Assembly (NCBI GenBank): GCA_024742665.1
Contig: JANSYA010000012.1
Coordinates: 1 to 64,000 of the forward strand
Reading direction: 5' to 3'
Source of the DNA: a bacterium
GTDB lineage: Bacteria; Spirochaetota; Leptospiria; Leptospirales; Leptonemataceae
DNA length: 64,000 nt
Shown piece by piece: positions 41,254 through 50,452 of the stretch. Position numbers and translations under genes: made by a program. The notes under the pieces are model-generated. The model had not been told where the DNA came from, did no database searches, and saw only the letters and a program-made list of their open reading frames with translations. The first letter of the stretch is position 1. Each line of letters starts with the position of its first letter.

Positions 41254-42726
41254 ATGAATCTTTATATAAGTGCGAGAGTGCGGACTCTCGCGATTGTCGC
41301 TTTGCTGATAGCGACCGGAGCGCTGCCGGTCAAAGCGGGGGTCGAAGCGGGTATCGAAGCGAGCGTTCAGACTCGCGGCGATGGGAAACTGATCGCCTTG
41401 CTGCTCGAACTCAGTGCGCGGCATCCTCGTATCGTCGAACAGGCGGGAGAACTGGCGTCGCGCCTGGCCGCGGCCCGCTACAGTAGCGGCCGCTATCCCG
41501 ACCCGAACCTGGGCGTCGCCTGGTCGAATTATCCATATAAAAAAGATCTGCGCTTGATTGACGATCGCACGCCCATGACCGGCCTCGAATTCTCGGTGTC
41601 TCAGCCGATTCCTTTTCCGGGGCGCCTGAGCCTGGAGTCGCAGATCGCCGACGTGGAAGCGCGAGCCAGCCGCCTGCGCCTGGCGATCGAAAAGAATCGC
41701 ATAGCTCGTGAATTTCTGGAAGAGCTGCTGGATATTCGAACGAACCTGGCGGAGCTGCGTCTGACCCGGGATTTCGGCGAGCGTATGCGGATCGCCCTGG
41801 AAGCGGCCAACGTGCGGTACGCCGTTGGTAAGGCAAACCTGGCGGAAGTTAGTGCGGCCGGCGTGCGGCAAGCGCGCTTTCAGGATCGATCGCGGGCTCT
41901 GGAGGGGCGTTTGCAATCGCGCTATCGCACGCTGCGATATTTTCTGGCGGATTCGTCGGTAGCCGGCTCTGAAGACGCGCCGGAGGAGCAGACGCCTGGG
42001 AGTGGAATGGAGCCCGTCGTCGCTTTGCTGGCTGCGAAAGACGGGGGCGGAAACGCAGCGGAGCCGACCGATCTGGATCGCTATCTGATGCGTCTGCGTT
42101 CGCGAACGCTTGAGGGCCGGGCCAGCGTGGCGACGGAATCCCTGGCGGTGGCCCTGATCGAGCTGTCCGAAGACCGGCGCGCGAAGGAGGAGTCTCTGGC
42201 GTGGATGAACTATTTGCCTGACTTCGAAGTCTTCGCCGCCTATCGCCGGCGGGCGGATATTCCCGACGATCCCGCCGCCGGAGAGGACTTCATGAGCTTC
42301 GGCTTTAAGATGCGTGTGCCCCTGTGGTCGGCTCTGAGCAATCACGCGAAACTTGAGGCCGTGCAGGAAGAACGACGGTCCGCGCGCTTCGCGGGCCGCA
42401 ATATCGCCGAGAACGAAAGCCGCATCTTCGACGCCGCGCGGATCGATTGGCAGACTCTCGAAGATCGGCTTGTGCTGTACGACGAAAGCCTGATTCCCCG
42501 GGCGGAGCGCGGATTGGAGGCGGCGAGTTTCGCTTATGAATCGGGCCGGGGGGACTTTGACGCTCTCGCGGACGCCTGGGACGCCCTCTACGCTTTGCGG
42601 AGCGAAGGCCTGCGCCTGGCGGCCGATCGCGATCGCAGTGTGCTGGCGATGGCCTTCGTTCTAAATAGAATACTGCCGGATGTTAGCGCTGAAGCCGCCG
42701 GAGCATCTGAAGGAGGCGCGCAATGA
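41254..42726 (+). CDS. CusC/CzcC-like outer-membrane factor (490 aa)
   Basis: ATG 41254 is preceded by AGAAGG at nine bases; an upstream extension is possible but lacks a ribosome site. A signal peptide (IVALLIATGALPVKA) is followed by the long alternating coils of TolC-family channels, with SVSQPIPFPGRL at the first beta crossing and GFKMRVPLWSAL at the second. It should be the outer-membrane duct for the copper efflux pump. It overlaps the fusion-protein gene by ATGA. Confidence 0.87.
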   Translation: MNLYISARVRTLAIVALLIATGALPVKAGVEAGIEASVQTRGDGKLIALLLELSARHPRIVEQAGELASRLAAARYSSGRYPDPNLGVAWSNYPYKKDLRLIDDRTPMTGLEFSVSQPIPFPGRLSLESQIADVEARASRLRLAIEKNRIAREFLEELLDIRTNLAELRLTRDFGERMRIALEAANVRYAVGKANLAEVSAAGVRQARFQDRSRALEGRLQSRYRTLRYFLADSSVAGSEDAPEEQTPGSGMEPVVALLAAKDGGGNAAEPTDLDRYLMRLRSRTLEGRASVATESLAVALIELSEDRRAKEESLAWMNYLPDFEVFAAYRRRADIPDDPAAGEDFMSFGFKMRVPLWSALSNHAKLEAVQEERRSARFAGRNIAENESRIFDAARIDWQTLEDRLVLYDESLIPRAERGLEAASFAYESGRGDFDALADAWDALYALRSEGLRLAADRDRSVLAMAFVLNRILPDVSAEAAGASEGGAQ

Positions 42727-44261
42727 ATGCGAAAAAATCGAATCGAAGCGACCATGTTATGGAAAGCACCGGTCTGCATGCCGGACAAAACACCGGATTT
42801 CGAGTCCCGTCCGCCTTGATCAAAAAGCTCCTGGTCGGATCGCTCGCCGTCAGTCTGCTGGGCGGCGGAGCCTATGCGATTGCAATGTACGCCGGCTATG
42901 CGGGTTCGTCCGAAGCGGGCGGCGATACCAGCCGGAAAGCCGGTGCGCCGCTCTATACCTGTTCGATGCACCCCCACGTGATCCGGGACGAACCAGGCTC
43001 CTGTCCGATTTGCGGCATGGACCTGACGCCCTTTCACGATCATTCCGCGCATGCGGACAAAGACAATCAAGAAAATCACGCGAATCACGAGCGGCAAATG
43101 TCCGATTCGGGAGACCATGTCGAAGGCTTCGAAGAATCCGACGCGGCCAAACAAGATGCGAGCCCGGCGCCTGCGCAGTCCCGCGGGCCCACGATTCAAA
43201 TCCAGGCGGAACAAATTCGTCGGATGGGGGTTGTCACCGAGATTGCCGGCCGGCGAAAGATCGCCCGAAAGATTCGCTCCGTCGCCCACATTGATTACAA
43301 CGAGTCGGCCGAGGCGCTGATGAATAGCCGCGTCGACGGCTGGGTGGAAAAATTATACGCGCGCTTTACCGGACAGACGATCAAGCGCGGCCAGGCTCTG
43401 GCGGCGATCTATAGCCCGGAGCTTGTGTCGACCCAGGAAGAATATCTACAGCTCTTTCAACGCGCTCAATCGCTCACAAGCGACGCCGCAAAATCAGAGA
43501 TGGAACGCTTGCTGGCCGCCGCGCGCGGGCGTCTGCGAAATTGGAATATCTCGCCGGCGCAAATTCGGAGCATTGAGCGTTCGGGGAAAGCGCAGCGCTT
43601 GCTGACCCTGTACTCGCCGTACTCGGGAGTGGTGGTGGAAAAAATGGTGACCGAAGGCGCTCACGTGAAAGCGGGAACGGATCTGTTTAAGATCGTGGAC
43701 CTGTCGACGGTCTGGGCCTATGTGCACATTCCCGAAAAAGATATGCCCTTCGTTTCGCAGGGCATGCCGGCGGAGATGATCATCCCACAGCTGCCCGGCG
43801 AAAGCTTCGCCGGATCGGTAAGTTTCGTTTTTCCGTTTATGGAAATGGAAAGCCGCGATCTTAAGATTCGTCTATCGTTTCGCAATCCCGGCTTTCGCTT
43901 AAAGCCAGGGATGTACGCGACGATCCTGCTCGAAAAAGAGCTGCAGGGGGAGCAGCTGGTCGTTCCGACATCCGCGGTCATTCGTTCCGGCACGCGCAAC
44001 GTCGCCTTCGTCTATCATGGCGACGGCGAATTCGAAGCGCGCGTCATTCGCACCGGCGTCGTCGACGGAGCCGGCGGCGTTCAGGTCATAGAGGGCATCG
44101 TCGAAGGCGAAGCGGTGGTCGTGTCCGGACAGTTCCTGCTGGATTCCGAATCGCGCCTGCAAGAAGTGATGCGCAATATGCGCGGCCGCGATCCTGTCAT
44201 GCCCGATTCTCTGGATGAAGGTGCGAAGACGCATTCGCATTCCCACGGGGCGCAACCATGA
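42723..44261 (+). CDS. cusB: CusB-like membrane-fusion protein with heavy-metal-binding domain (512 aa)
   Basis: A membrane anchor (~34-60) is followed by the heavy-metal-binding motif YTCSMHPHVIRDEPGSCPIC (residues 78-97, then GMDL), a His-rich linker, and the HlyD-type alpha-hairpin, lipoyl and beta-barrel domains (DGWVEKLYARFTGQTIKRGQ through VVSGQFLLDSE). It links the inner-membrane pump to the outer-membrane channel and passes Cu(I)/Ag(I) to CusA. The three genes overlap by ATGA on both sides. The product ends in a His-rich tail (THSHSHG). Confidence 0.92.
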   Translation: MNAKKSNRSDHVMESTGLHAGQNTGFRVPSALIKKLLVGSLAVSLLGGGAYAIAMYAGYAGSSEAGGDTSRKAGAPLYTCSMHPHVIRDEPGSCPICGMDLTPFHDHSAHADKDNQENHANHERQMSDSGDHVEGFEESDAAKQDASPAPAQSRGPTIQIQAEQIRRMGVVTEIAGRRKIARKIRSVAHIDYNESAEALMNSRVDGWVEKLYARFTGQTIKRGQALAAIYSPELVSTQEEYLQLFQRAQSLTSDAAKSEMERLLAAARGRLRNWNISPAQIRSIERSGKAQRLLTLYSPYSGVVVEKMVTEGAHVKAGTDLFKIVDLSTVWAYVHIPEKDMPFVSQGMPAEMIIPQLPGESFAGSVSFVFPFMEMESRDLKIRLSFRNPGFRLKPGMYATILLEKELQGEQLVVPTSAVIRSGTRNVAFVYHGDGEFEARVIRTGVVDGAGGVQVIEGIVEGEAVVVSGQFLLDSESRLQEVMRNMRGRDPVMPDSLDEGAKTHSHSHGAQP

Positions 44262-47200
44262 TCGCCGCTTTGATTCGCCTTTCCCTGGAGAATCGTTTTC
44301 TCGTCGCGGTCTTCGCCGTTTTTATTGCGGGCGGGGGCCTCTTCACAGTGGCGAATTTGCCGATCGACGCCATTCCGGATTTGTCCGACGCGCAGGTTAT
44401 CGTGCTGACGAAGTATCCGGGCCAGGCGCCGCAGATCGTCGAAGACCAGGTGACCTATCCTTTGAGTTCGGCGATGCTCGCGGTGCCGCGGGCGAAGGTC
44501 GTGCGCGGTTATTCGTTCTTCGGCTTCTCGCTCGTGTACATCATATTCGACGATGGCACGGACCTGTATGACGCGCGCGGTCGGGTGCTGGAGTATCTAA
44601 ACACCGCCGCGGCCCGACTGCCCGCGGGCGTCGAACCGCAGCTGGGACCGGACGCGACCGGAGTCGGGTGGGTTTTAATTTATACGCTCAGCGATTCCAC
44701 GAAGCGGCGCAATCTCCAGGAGCTGCGTTCGCTGCAGGATTGGACGCTGCGCTACGAATTGGCGAGTCTGCAGGGCGTCGCGGAAGTCGCCGCGCTGGGC
44801 GGTTTCGTTAAGGAGTATCAGGTGGAGGTCGATCCGACGCGCCTGATTGCGCATGATATTTCTCTGGAGCTGCTGCGTGCACGGCTCGCCCGGAGCAATA
44901 GCGACGCCGGCGGTCGGCTGATCGAGATGGGTGAAACGGAATTCATGGTCCGTGGTCTCGGAACGATCGAATCGATTCAGGATATCGAACAGGTCGTCCT
45001 GAAGGCCGGTCGTGACGGCAATCCAATAACGGTCGGCGACGTCGCTCACGTGCAAATCGGCCCGGCGATTCGGCGGGGCCTGGCTGATTGGAACGGCGAG
45101 GGTGAAACCGTGGCCGGCATCGTTTTGATTCGCTACGGCGAAAACGCCTTAGAGGTCATCGATCGGGTGAAGGCGCGCTTGAAAGAATTGCAGGCGACCT
45201 TGCCGGAGGGCGTCGAAATTAACGTAGCTTATGATCGTTCAAAGTTAATTCATCGCGCGGTCAAAGCCGTATCCTGGAAACTCTTGGAAGAAATCGTCGT
45301 CGTCGCGATCGTAACGGCTTTGTTCTTATTGCACGGCCGTTCGGCGCTGGTCGCCGTCGTGACTCTGCCCCTGGGAGTGCTGGCGGCGCTGCTCTTGATG
45401 TATCTATTCGATATTAACGCGAATATCATGAGCCTCGGAGGAATCGCCATCGCCGTCGGCGTGATGATCGACGCTTCGGTCGTAATGGTTGAAAATTTGC
45501 ACAAACATCTCGAACGCGAAGGCGCGATGAACTCCGATTCGGCCGGAGGCACGCCGACGACGCCCCATCTGGAAATCGTTCGCCGGGCGGCGGTCGAAGT
45601 GGGTCCCGCGCTCTTCTTTTCGCTCTTGATTATTACGGTTTCGTTTTTACCGGTGCTGGCTCTCGGCGGTCAGTCGGGTCGATTGTTTACGCCGCTCGCG
45701 CTCACGAAAACCTTCGCCATCGCCTGCGCTTCGATCATCGCGGTGACGGTCATTCCGGTGCTGATGAGCTGGTTCGTACGAGGAGGAATTCGTCCCGAAT
45801 CGGAGAATCCCATCTCGCGGTTTCTAAGCGCCGTTTATCGTCCCCTGATCGCGCAGGCGCTGGCGCGTAAGCGGCCGGTGGTGATCGCGGCCTGTGCTGC
45901 GCTCGCTCTAACTTTGCTTCCGCTGTACGGAGTGCCGAAACCGGGCGGTGGCTATCTGCTGCGACCGATCGGCGGCGAGTTTATGCCGCCCTTGAACGAG
46001 GGCGATTTGCTTTATATGCCGACGACTCTGCCGGGACTATCGATAACGAAGGCCCGGGAAATTCTCCAGCGCACCGACGCGATCATCAAAGAGTTTCCGG
46101 AAGTCGAAAACGTGCTGGGAAAAGTCGGGCGCGCGGAGACCGCCACCGACGCGGCTCCTCTGACGATGATCGAAACCCACGTGATGCTGAAAGAACGCAA
46201 GCACTGGCGCGCCGGCATGACCGTGGAGAAACTGATCGTGGAATTGAATGACGCGATTCGATTTCCGGGACTGACCAACGCCTGGACCTATCCGATTCGC
46301 ACGCGGATCGACATGCTTTCGACGGGAATCAAAACGCCGGTCGGCATTAAGCTGCTCGGCGACGACCTGGGCAAGCTGGCGCGCCTGGGAACAGACATCG
46401 AGGCGGCGCTGCGCGATTTTCCGGGCACGGCTTCGATCGTTTCTGAACGCGTGACCGGCGGCCGCTATATCGATTACGATATCGATCGCGCGGCGGCGGC
46501 GCATTATGGCGTGACGATCGGCGACATTCAGGATACGATCATGACCGCGGTCGGCGGCATGCCGGTCACTGAAATCATCGAAGGACTCGCGCGCTATCCC
46601 CTGAGCGTGCGCTATCCCCGCGAGTACCGCGACAGCATCGATCGCCTGGACGATATCTGGGTGCGCACACCGTCGGGGGCGAATATCCCGATCGGGCAGG
46701 TGGCGAAGATTCGCGTGAGCGACGGACCGCCCGCGATCAAAACCGAAAACGCCCGCAAGAGCGCCTGGATCTACGTGGACCTGGAGCCGGGGGCGGACGT
46801 CGCCTCGTACGTAGAAGGAGCCCGCGAAACGCTCTTCAGAAAAATCGCCGCCGGCGAACTGCGCGTGCCGGAAGGGGTAACGATTCTCTGGAGCGGCCAG
46901 TACGAATATATGCAGGCGACGGCGCGACGATTGCAGGTGGTGGGGACGCTGACGATATTGCTCGTGGCGCTCTTGCTGTATTTGCATTTCAAGAACGTAA
47001 CGCAGACGCTGATTATTCTTTCGTCCCTGGCCTTCGCCGCGATCGGCGGCGTATGGTTAATGTACTTTTTCGGCTACAATCGTTCGGTCGCGACCGACGT
47101 CGGCTTCATCGCTCTGGCGGGGCTCGCGGCCGAGACGGGCATCGTGATGCTCCTGTATCTTGACGAAGCGATCGCGCGCTATCAAAGCGAAGGCCGTCTA

Positions 47201-47506
47201 CATACCGTCGCCGACATTCGCGCCGCGGTGATCGAAGGCGCAGTCGATCGCGTGCGACCGAAGATGATGACGGTGACGACGACTCTGCTCGGTCTGATGC
47301 CGATTCTCTGGGCCAGCGAAGCCGGCTCGCGTATTATGAAACGTCTGGCGACGCCGATGATCGGCGGACTGATTAGCTCGACGATCCTGACGCTGATCTT
47401 GATTCCGATGATCTATGAGTACTTACAGGAGCGTCGTCTGCGTTCCGGAACCGCGGGCCCCTTTCGCGCGCCGGAGAGGGAAAATACAAATCAGCCAGAA
47501 AGCTGA
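44258..47506 (+). CDS. cusA: Cu(I)/Ag(I) RND efflux pump CusA (1,082 aa)
   Basis: The N-terminus has the CusA signature SFFGFSLVYIIFDDGTDLYD. Twelve membrane helices and two large periplasmic loops follow; TM4 carries the acidic relay (GVMIDASVVMVEN). The three methionines that relay Cu(I)/Ag(I) in E. coli CusA (M573, M623, M672) are all present in conserved surroundings: LLYMPTT (Met587), LTMIET (Met637) and IDMLSTG (Met686). This supports monovalent copper or silver as substrate and sets the pump apart from the one at 17474-20728. It ends 20 bp before a convergent regulator gene. Confidence 0.95.
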   Translation: MIAALIRLSLENRFLVAVFAVFIAGGGLFTVANLPIDAIPDLSDAQVIVLTKYPGQAPQIVEDQVTYPLSSAMLAVPRAKVVRGYSFFGFSLVYIIFDDGTDLYDARGRVLEYLNTAAARLPAGVEPQLGPDATGVGWVLIYTLSDSTKRRNLQELRSLQDWTLRYELASLQGVAEVAALGGFVKEYQVEVDPTRLIAHDISLELLRARLARSNSDAGGRLIEMGETEFMVRGLGTIESIQDIEQVVLKAGRDGNPITVGDVAHVQIGPAIRRGLADWNGEGETVAGIVLIRYGENALEVIDRVKARLKELQATLPEGVEINVAYDRSKLIHRAVKAVSWKLLEEIVVVAIVTALFLLHGRSALVAVVTLPLGVLAALLLMYLFDINANIMSLGGIAIAVGVMIDASVVMVENLHKHLEREGAMNSDSAGGTPTTPHLEIVRRAAVEVGPALFFSLLIITVSFLPVLALGGQSGRLFTPLALTKTFAIACASIIAVTVIPVLMSWFVRGGIRPESENPISRFLSAVYRPLIAQALARKRPVVIAACAALALTLLPLYGVPKPGGGYLLRPIGGEFMPPLNEGDLLYMPTTLPGLSITKAREILQRTDAIIKEFPEVENVLGKVGRAETATDAAPLTMIETHVMLKERKHWRAGMTVEKLIVELNDAIRFPGLTNAWTYPIRTRIDMLSTGIKTPVGIKLLGDDLGKLARLGTDIEAALRDFPGTASIVSERVTGGRYIDYDIDRAAAAHYGVTIGDIQDTIMTAVGGMPVTEIIEGLARYPLSVRYPREYRDSIDRLDDIWVRTPSGANIPIGQVAKIRVSDGPPAIKTENARKSAWIYVDLEPGADVASYVEGARETLFRKIAAGELRVPEGVTILWSGQYEYMQATARRLQVVGTLTILLVALLLYLHFKNVTQTLIILSSLAFAAIGGVWLMYFFGYNRSVATDVGFIALAGLAAETGIVMLLYLDEAIARYQSEGRLHTVADIRAAVIEGAVDRVRPKMMTVTTTLLGLMPILWASEAGSRIMKRLATPMIGGLISSTILTLILIPMIYEYLQERRLRSGTAGPFRAPERENTNQPES

Positions 47507-47526
47507 GTCATCGGGCGGGCGTCGCC

Positions 47527-50199
47527 TTATTCGACGCCCAGCTCCTTCATGCGATACAGCAGCGAACCACGCTTTACGCCGAGCAGCTCCGCGGCCTTCG
47601 TGCGGTTGCCGCCGGTTTTTTTCAGAGTTTCGACCAGAATGCGACGGGTATAGTCGTCGATCATTTCTCGCAGGGTCTGATCGGTTTCGCTGACGCGGTG
47701 TTCGGTGACGAGCAGTCGCGGGCGACTCTTCTGTCCGCTGCGAATCGCGTGGGGCAAATCGGCCGCGGTGATGACGGGCGCTTCGTGCAGCGCCGCCATT
47801 CGCACGGCCAGGTTTTCGAGTTCGCGAATATTGCCGGGCCAGGCGTAACGTTCGAGAGACTGGGCCGCGCCCGGATCGATTTCGGGCGGAGTCGTGCCGC
47901 GCCGCTCGTGGGCCGCCGTCAAATGATGCCTGAATAATAATAAAATATCTTCCGTTCTTTCGCGCAGGGGCGGCGCGTGCACCGGCAGGACGTTGATGCG
48001 ATAGTACAGATCCTCGCGGAATTGGCCGGCCTGGATCATTTCCGGCAGGCTGCGATTGGTGGCGAAGATGAAGCGGCACCGGGCCTCGACGGTCTGGTCG
48101 GAACCAACCGGGGAAAACACGTTCTCTTGTAAAAGACGGAGCAGCTTGGCCTGCATCTCCAGAGGCATCTCACCGATCTCATCAAAGAAAAGCACGCCGC
48201 CCTCGGCTTCGCGCACGCGTCCGGCGCGAGTATCCCGGGCGTCGGTGAAGGCGCCTTTGACGTGGCCGAAGAGTTCGTCCTCCCAGAGATTCTCGGCGAC
48301 GGCGGCGCAGTTGACGGCGACGAAGGGTTTCGCCGCCGCGGCCGATTTGGTTTTCGCTTTATCCTGCTCGGCGCTCGCTTCGCCGCCGGAGTGAATCATG
48401 CGCGCGATGATCTCTTTGCCGGTGCCGGTTTCGCCGGTGATCAGCACGGGTTCGCCGGGCTCGGCGAAATCTTTAATATCGCCGCGGGGTCCTGCGATCT
48501 TATCGATTTCAGCGGCGACAGCGCGCATCGCCGGGCTGCGATATACGATGGTGCGGCCGGCCAGTTCCGCGCGAGTCGCGGCGTTCGCCGGATCCGCCGG
48601 CCCGCGCAGATATTCGGTCAGACGTCCCAGATCTTGCTGGGCTTCGCGGTTGTGCGTTTCGACTGCGCTCAGAGTTCGCTGAAACTGAAACAAAACGCTC
48701 AGGGACAGCCGCAGACTTTCTAGATACTCCAGATCGCGATCGAAGAAGGGATAGTCGTCCGCTTTTTCGCCGAGCGCGATAAAACCCGCGAAGCGCCGAT
48801 TAAATAAAAAGGGCAGCACGATGCGAAAGTCTTCCCGGGCCAGGGCCGCGAGCGCCGTCGTAAGCACGCGCGAAACGCGAGGGTAGCGCGCGCTCGTATC
48901 CCCCGGCAGCGTGTCCGAAAATTCCGCGAGCACGAAGATCCGATCCCAGTCCGCGACGACGGCCGGCGGCAATTCGCGCACGCTCAGCAGGCGCTGTAAA
49001 AAACGGATCGTCGCGGGGTCGAGCTGCAGTTCCGTCGCCCGCCGATGCAGATTCAATACGCCGGGATCGCCGCCGTCGGGAGCGGTGCAGACGAAGGCCC
49101 GGTGCGTGGGAAAGGCGCGGTCGATGGTTTCAACGATACCGCCGGGATCGCCCGCGCGCTGTTCGACGCCGGTTCCGCGTCGGGTGCCGATCGGGATCGG
49201 ATCTGGAGATTCGTATAAGCCGCGAAACAACGATGGGATGACCGTCTGGAGATCGGGCGGGCGGCGTACGAAGAGCCGGTCCGCCAGGGGCAGCACGCGC
49301 TGGGCGAAAAAGACGACGGCCAGAAAGAACAGCGAAAGCACGAGAGCGAACTCGATCGAGAACTCGGACAGTTCGCGATTTAAAAACAAAACCAGGAAGG
49401 CCGCATAGATCGCGGAGGCCAGAGCCAGCGAAACGATCACGCGTAAGCCGGTGCGCAGCAGCGCCGTGCGCACGTCGAAGAGGCCCTTGTACAGCACGGC
49501 GTAGGCGACGAGGGTTACGAGTGCGATGCTGGAATCCACGCCCAGAAAAAACAGACGGCTGTTGCCGGCGAGCGGCAGCAGATAGCTGAAGATCAATCCC
49601 AGGACGAAGCTGATAGCGATGCCGGTCCAGAAGAGGGCGAGCTGGGACCTGAAGCGCGGTTCGCTTTCGCGGGCGTACTTGCCGTACAACAAAAACAATC
49701 CCCAGGCGACCACCAGCGAGGACCACACGCCGGTCGCCAGAAACCAGCGCCCATAGTCGGCCCCGGTGCTCCCGTCGGCGAGCACGCGTCGATTCGAAAT
49801 CCATTCCGGTGAAAAACTCAGCGCGGCGAGAACGAGACAGCCGAGGGCGACGGGCACGATGCGAATCAGCGGCCGCCGGGCCGGACGTTTTCCGCCCTGG
49901 GTCCAGGCGTCGAATTCGGCCCGGGCCGGCAGGCTTTCGCACAGCACGAAGGTCGCCAGAGTCATCGCCTGGATTGCGACTCCGGCGAAAGCGCCCAGCA
50001 AGGCGTTCGGCTGTCCGCTGACCGTGAGCCACTCGGAAACGGAATTCACGATGAGCCAGGCCAGGCTGCCGGCCAACAGGCCGGTGAATGCGCGATGGGC
50101 GGTGGATCGCCGGGATTCTCGCAGCACCGAGACCAGCAGAATCGACAGCAGCGCCGCCGACAGACTGTGGGCCAGGAGTACGATCAAAAACCAGGACAT
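47527..50199 (-). CDS. Membrane-embedded sigma-54 activator with GAF-like region (890 aa)
   Basis: ATG 50199. About eight hydrophobic helices fill residues 1-300, followed by a GAF-like sensory region (~320-530) and an AAA+ domain: GETGTGKE (~589), GAFTDA (~650), LFFDEIGEMP (~669), arginine-finger region, then a Fis-type helix-turn-helix (NRTKAAELLGVKRGSLLYRM). It should couple a membrane signal directly to sigma-54 promoters. As in the regulator at 8971-11481, the sigma-contact loop reads GAFTDA. It converges on cusA, and whether it controls the copper genes cannot be told from sequence. Confidence 0.9.
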   Translation of the reverse strand: MSWFLIVLLAHSLSAALLSILLVSVLRESRRSTAHRAFTGLLAGSLAWLIVNSVSEWLTVSGQPNALLGAFAGVAIQAMTLATFVLCESLPARAEFDAWTQGGKRPARRPLIRIVPVALGCLVLAALSFSPEWISNRRVLADGSTGADYGRWFLATGVWSSLVVAWGLFLLYGKYARESEPRFRSQLALFWTGIAISFVLGLIFSYLLPLAGNSRLFFLGVDSSIALVTLVAYAVLYKGLFDVRTALLRTGLRVIVSLALASAIYAAFLVLFLNRELSEFSIEFALVLSLFFLAVVFFAQRVLPLADRLFVRRPPDLQTVIPSLFRGLYESPDPIPIGTRRGTGVEQRAGDPGGIVETIDRAFPTHRAFVCTAPDGGDPGVLNLHRRATELQLDPATIRFLQRLLSVRELPPAVVADWDRIFVLAEFSDTLPGDTSARYPRVSRVLTTALAALAREDFRIVLPFLFNRRFAGFIALGEKADDYPFFDRDLEYLESLRLSLSVLFQFQRTLSAVETHNREAQQDLGRLTEYLRGPADPANAATRAELAGRTIVYRSPAMRAVAAEIDKIAGPRGDIKDFAEPGEPVLITGETGTGKEIIARMIHSGGEASAEQDKAKTKSAAAAKPFVAVNCAAVAENLWEDELFGHVKGAFTDARDTRAGRVREAEGGVLFFDEIGEMPLEMQAKLLRLLQENVFSPVGSDQTVEARCRFIFATNRSLPEMIQAGQFREDLYYRINVLPVHAPPLRERTEDILLLFRHHLTAAHERRGTTPPEIDPGAAQSLERYAWPGNIRELENLAVRMAALHEAPVITAADLPHAIRSGQKSRPRLLVTEHRVSETDQTLREMIDDYTRRILVETLKKTGGNRTKAAELLGVKRGSLLYRMKELGVE

Positions 50200-50261
50200 G
50201 CATCACGAATAGACGCCGGGCATTGCGATCCGTCTATTCGAAATTACAGGCCCCGGATATT

Positions 50262-50452
50262 TCGCGGACGTCCCGTTATCGTTTTAGTATCTCGCGGACT
50301 TCCCGTTTCATTTAAGAATCTCGCGGACTTTCCGTTTCATTTAAGAATCTCGCGGACGTGCCGTTTCATTTAAGAATCTCGCGGACGTGCCGTTTTATTT
50401 AAGAATCTCGCGGACGTGCCGTTTTATTTAAGAATCTCGCGGACTTCCCGCT
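50262..50452. repeat. Seven copies of a 29-bp tandem repeat derived from the SGNH gene 3' end
   Basis: The word TCGCGGAC recurs at 50262, 50292, 50321, 50350, 50379, 50408 and 50437, i.e. every 29 bp after a first interval of 30. The seventh copy is the last codons and stop of the SGNH hydrolase (REVREILK-stop on the minus strand); copies 3-6 repeat that end, including the stop, beyond the gene. The two most distant copies are the most degenerate. There are no spacers, so this is not CRISPR. Confidence 0.9.

Noticed and set aside
40540..42345. Long minus-strand open frame (about 600 codons) opposite the cusC-like gene
   Set aside because: Arg/Ser/His-rich composition without domains, lying antisense to a clearly recognisable outer-membrane factor; typical shadow frame of a GC-rich gene.
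50262..50452. CRISPR array
   Set aside because: The repeats are directly adjacent every 29 bp with no unique spacers, and the last copy is coding sequence of the SGNH gene.
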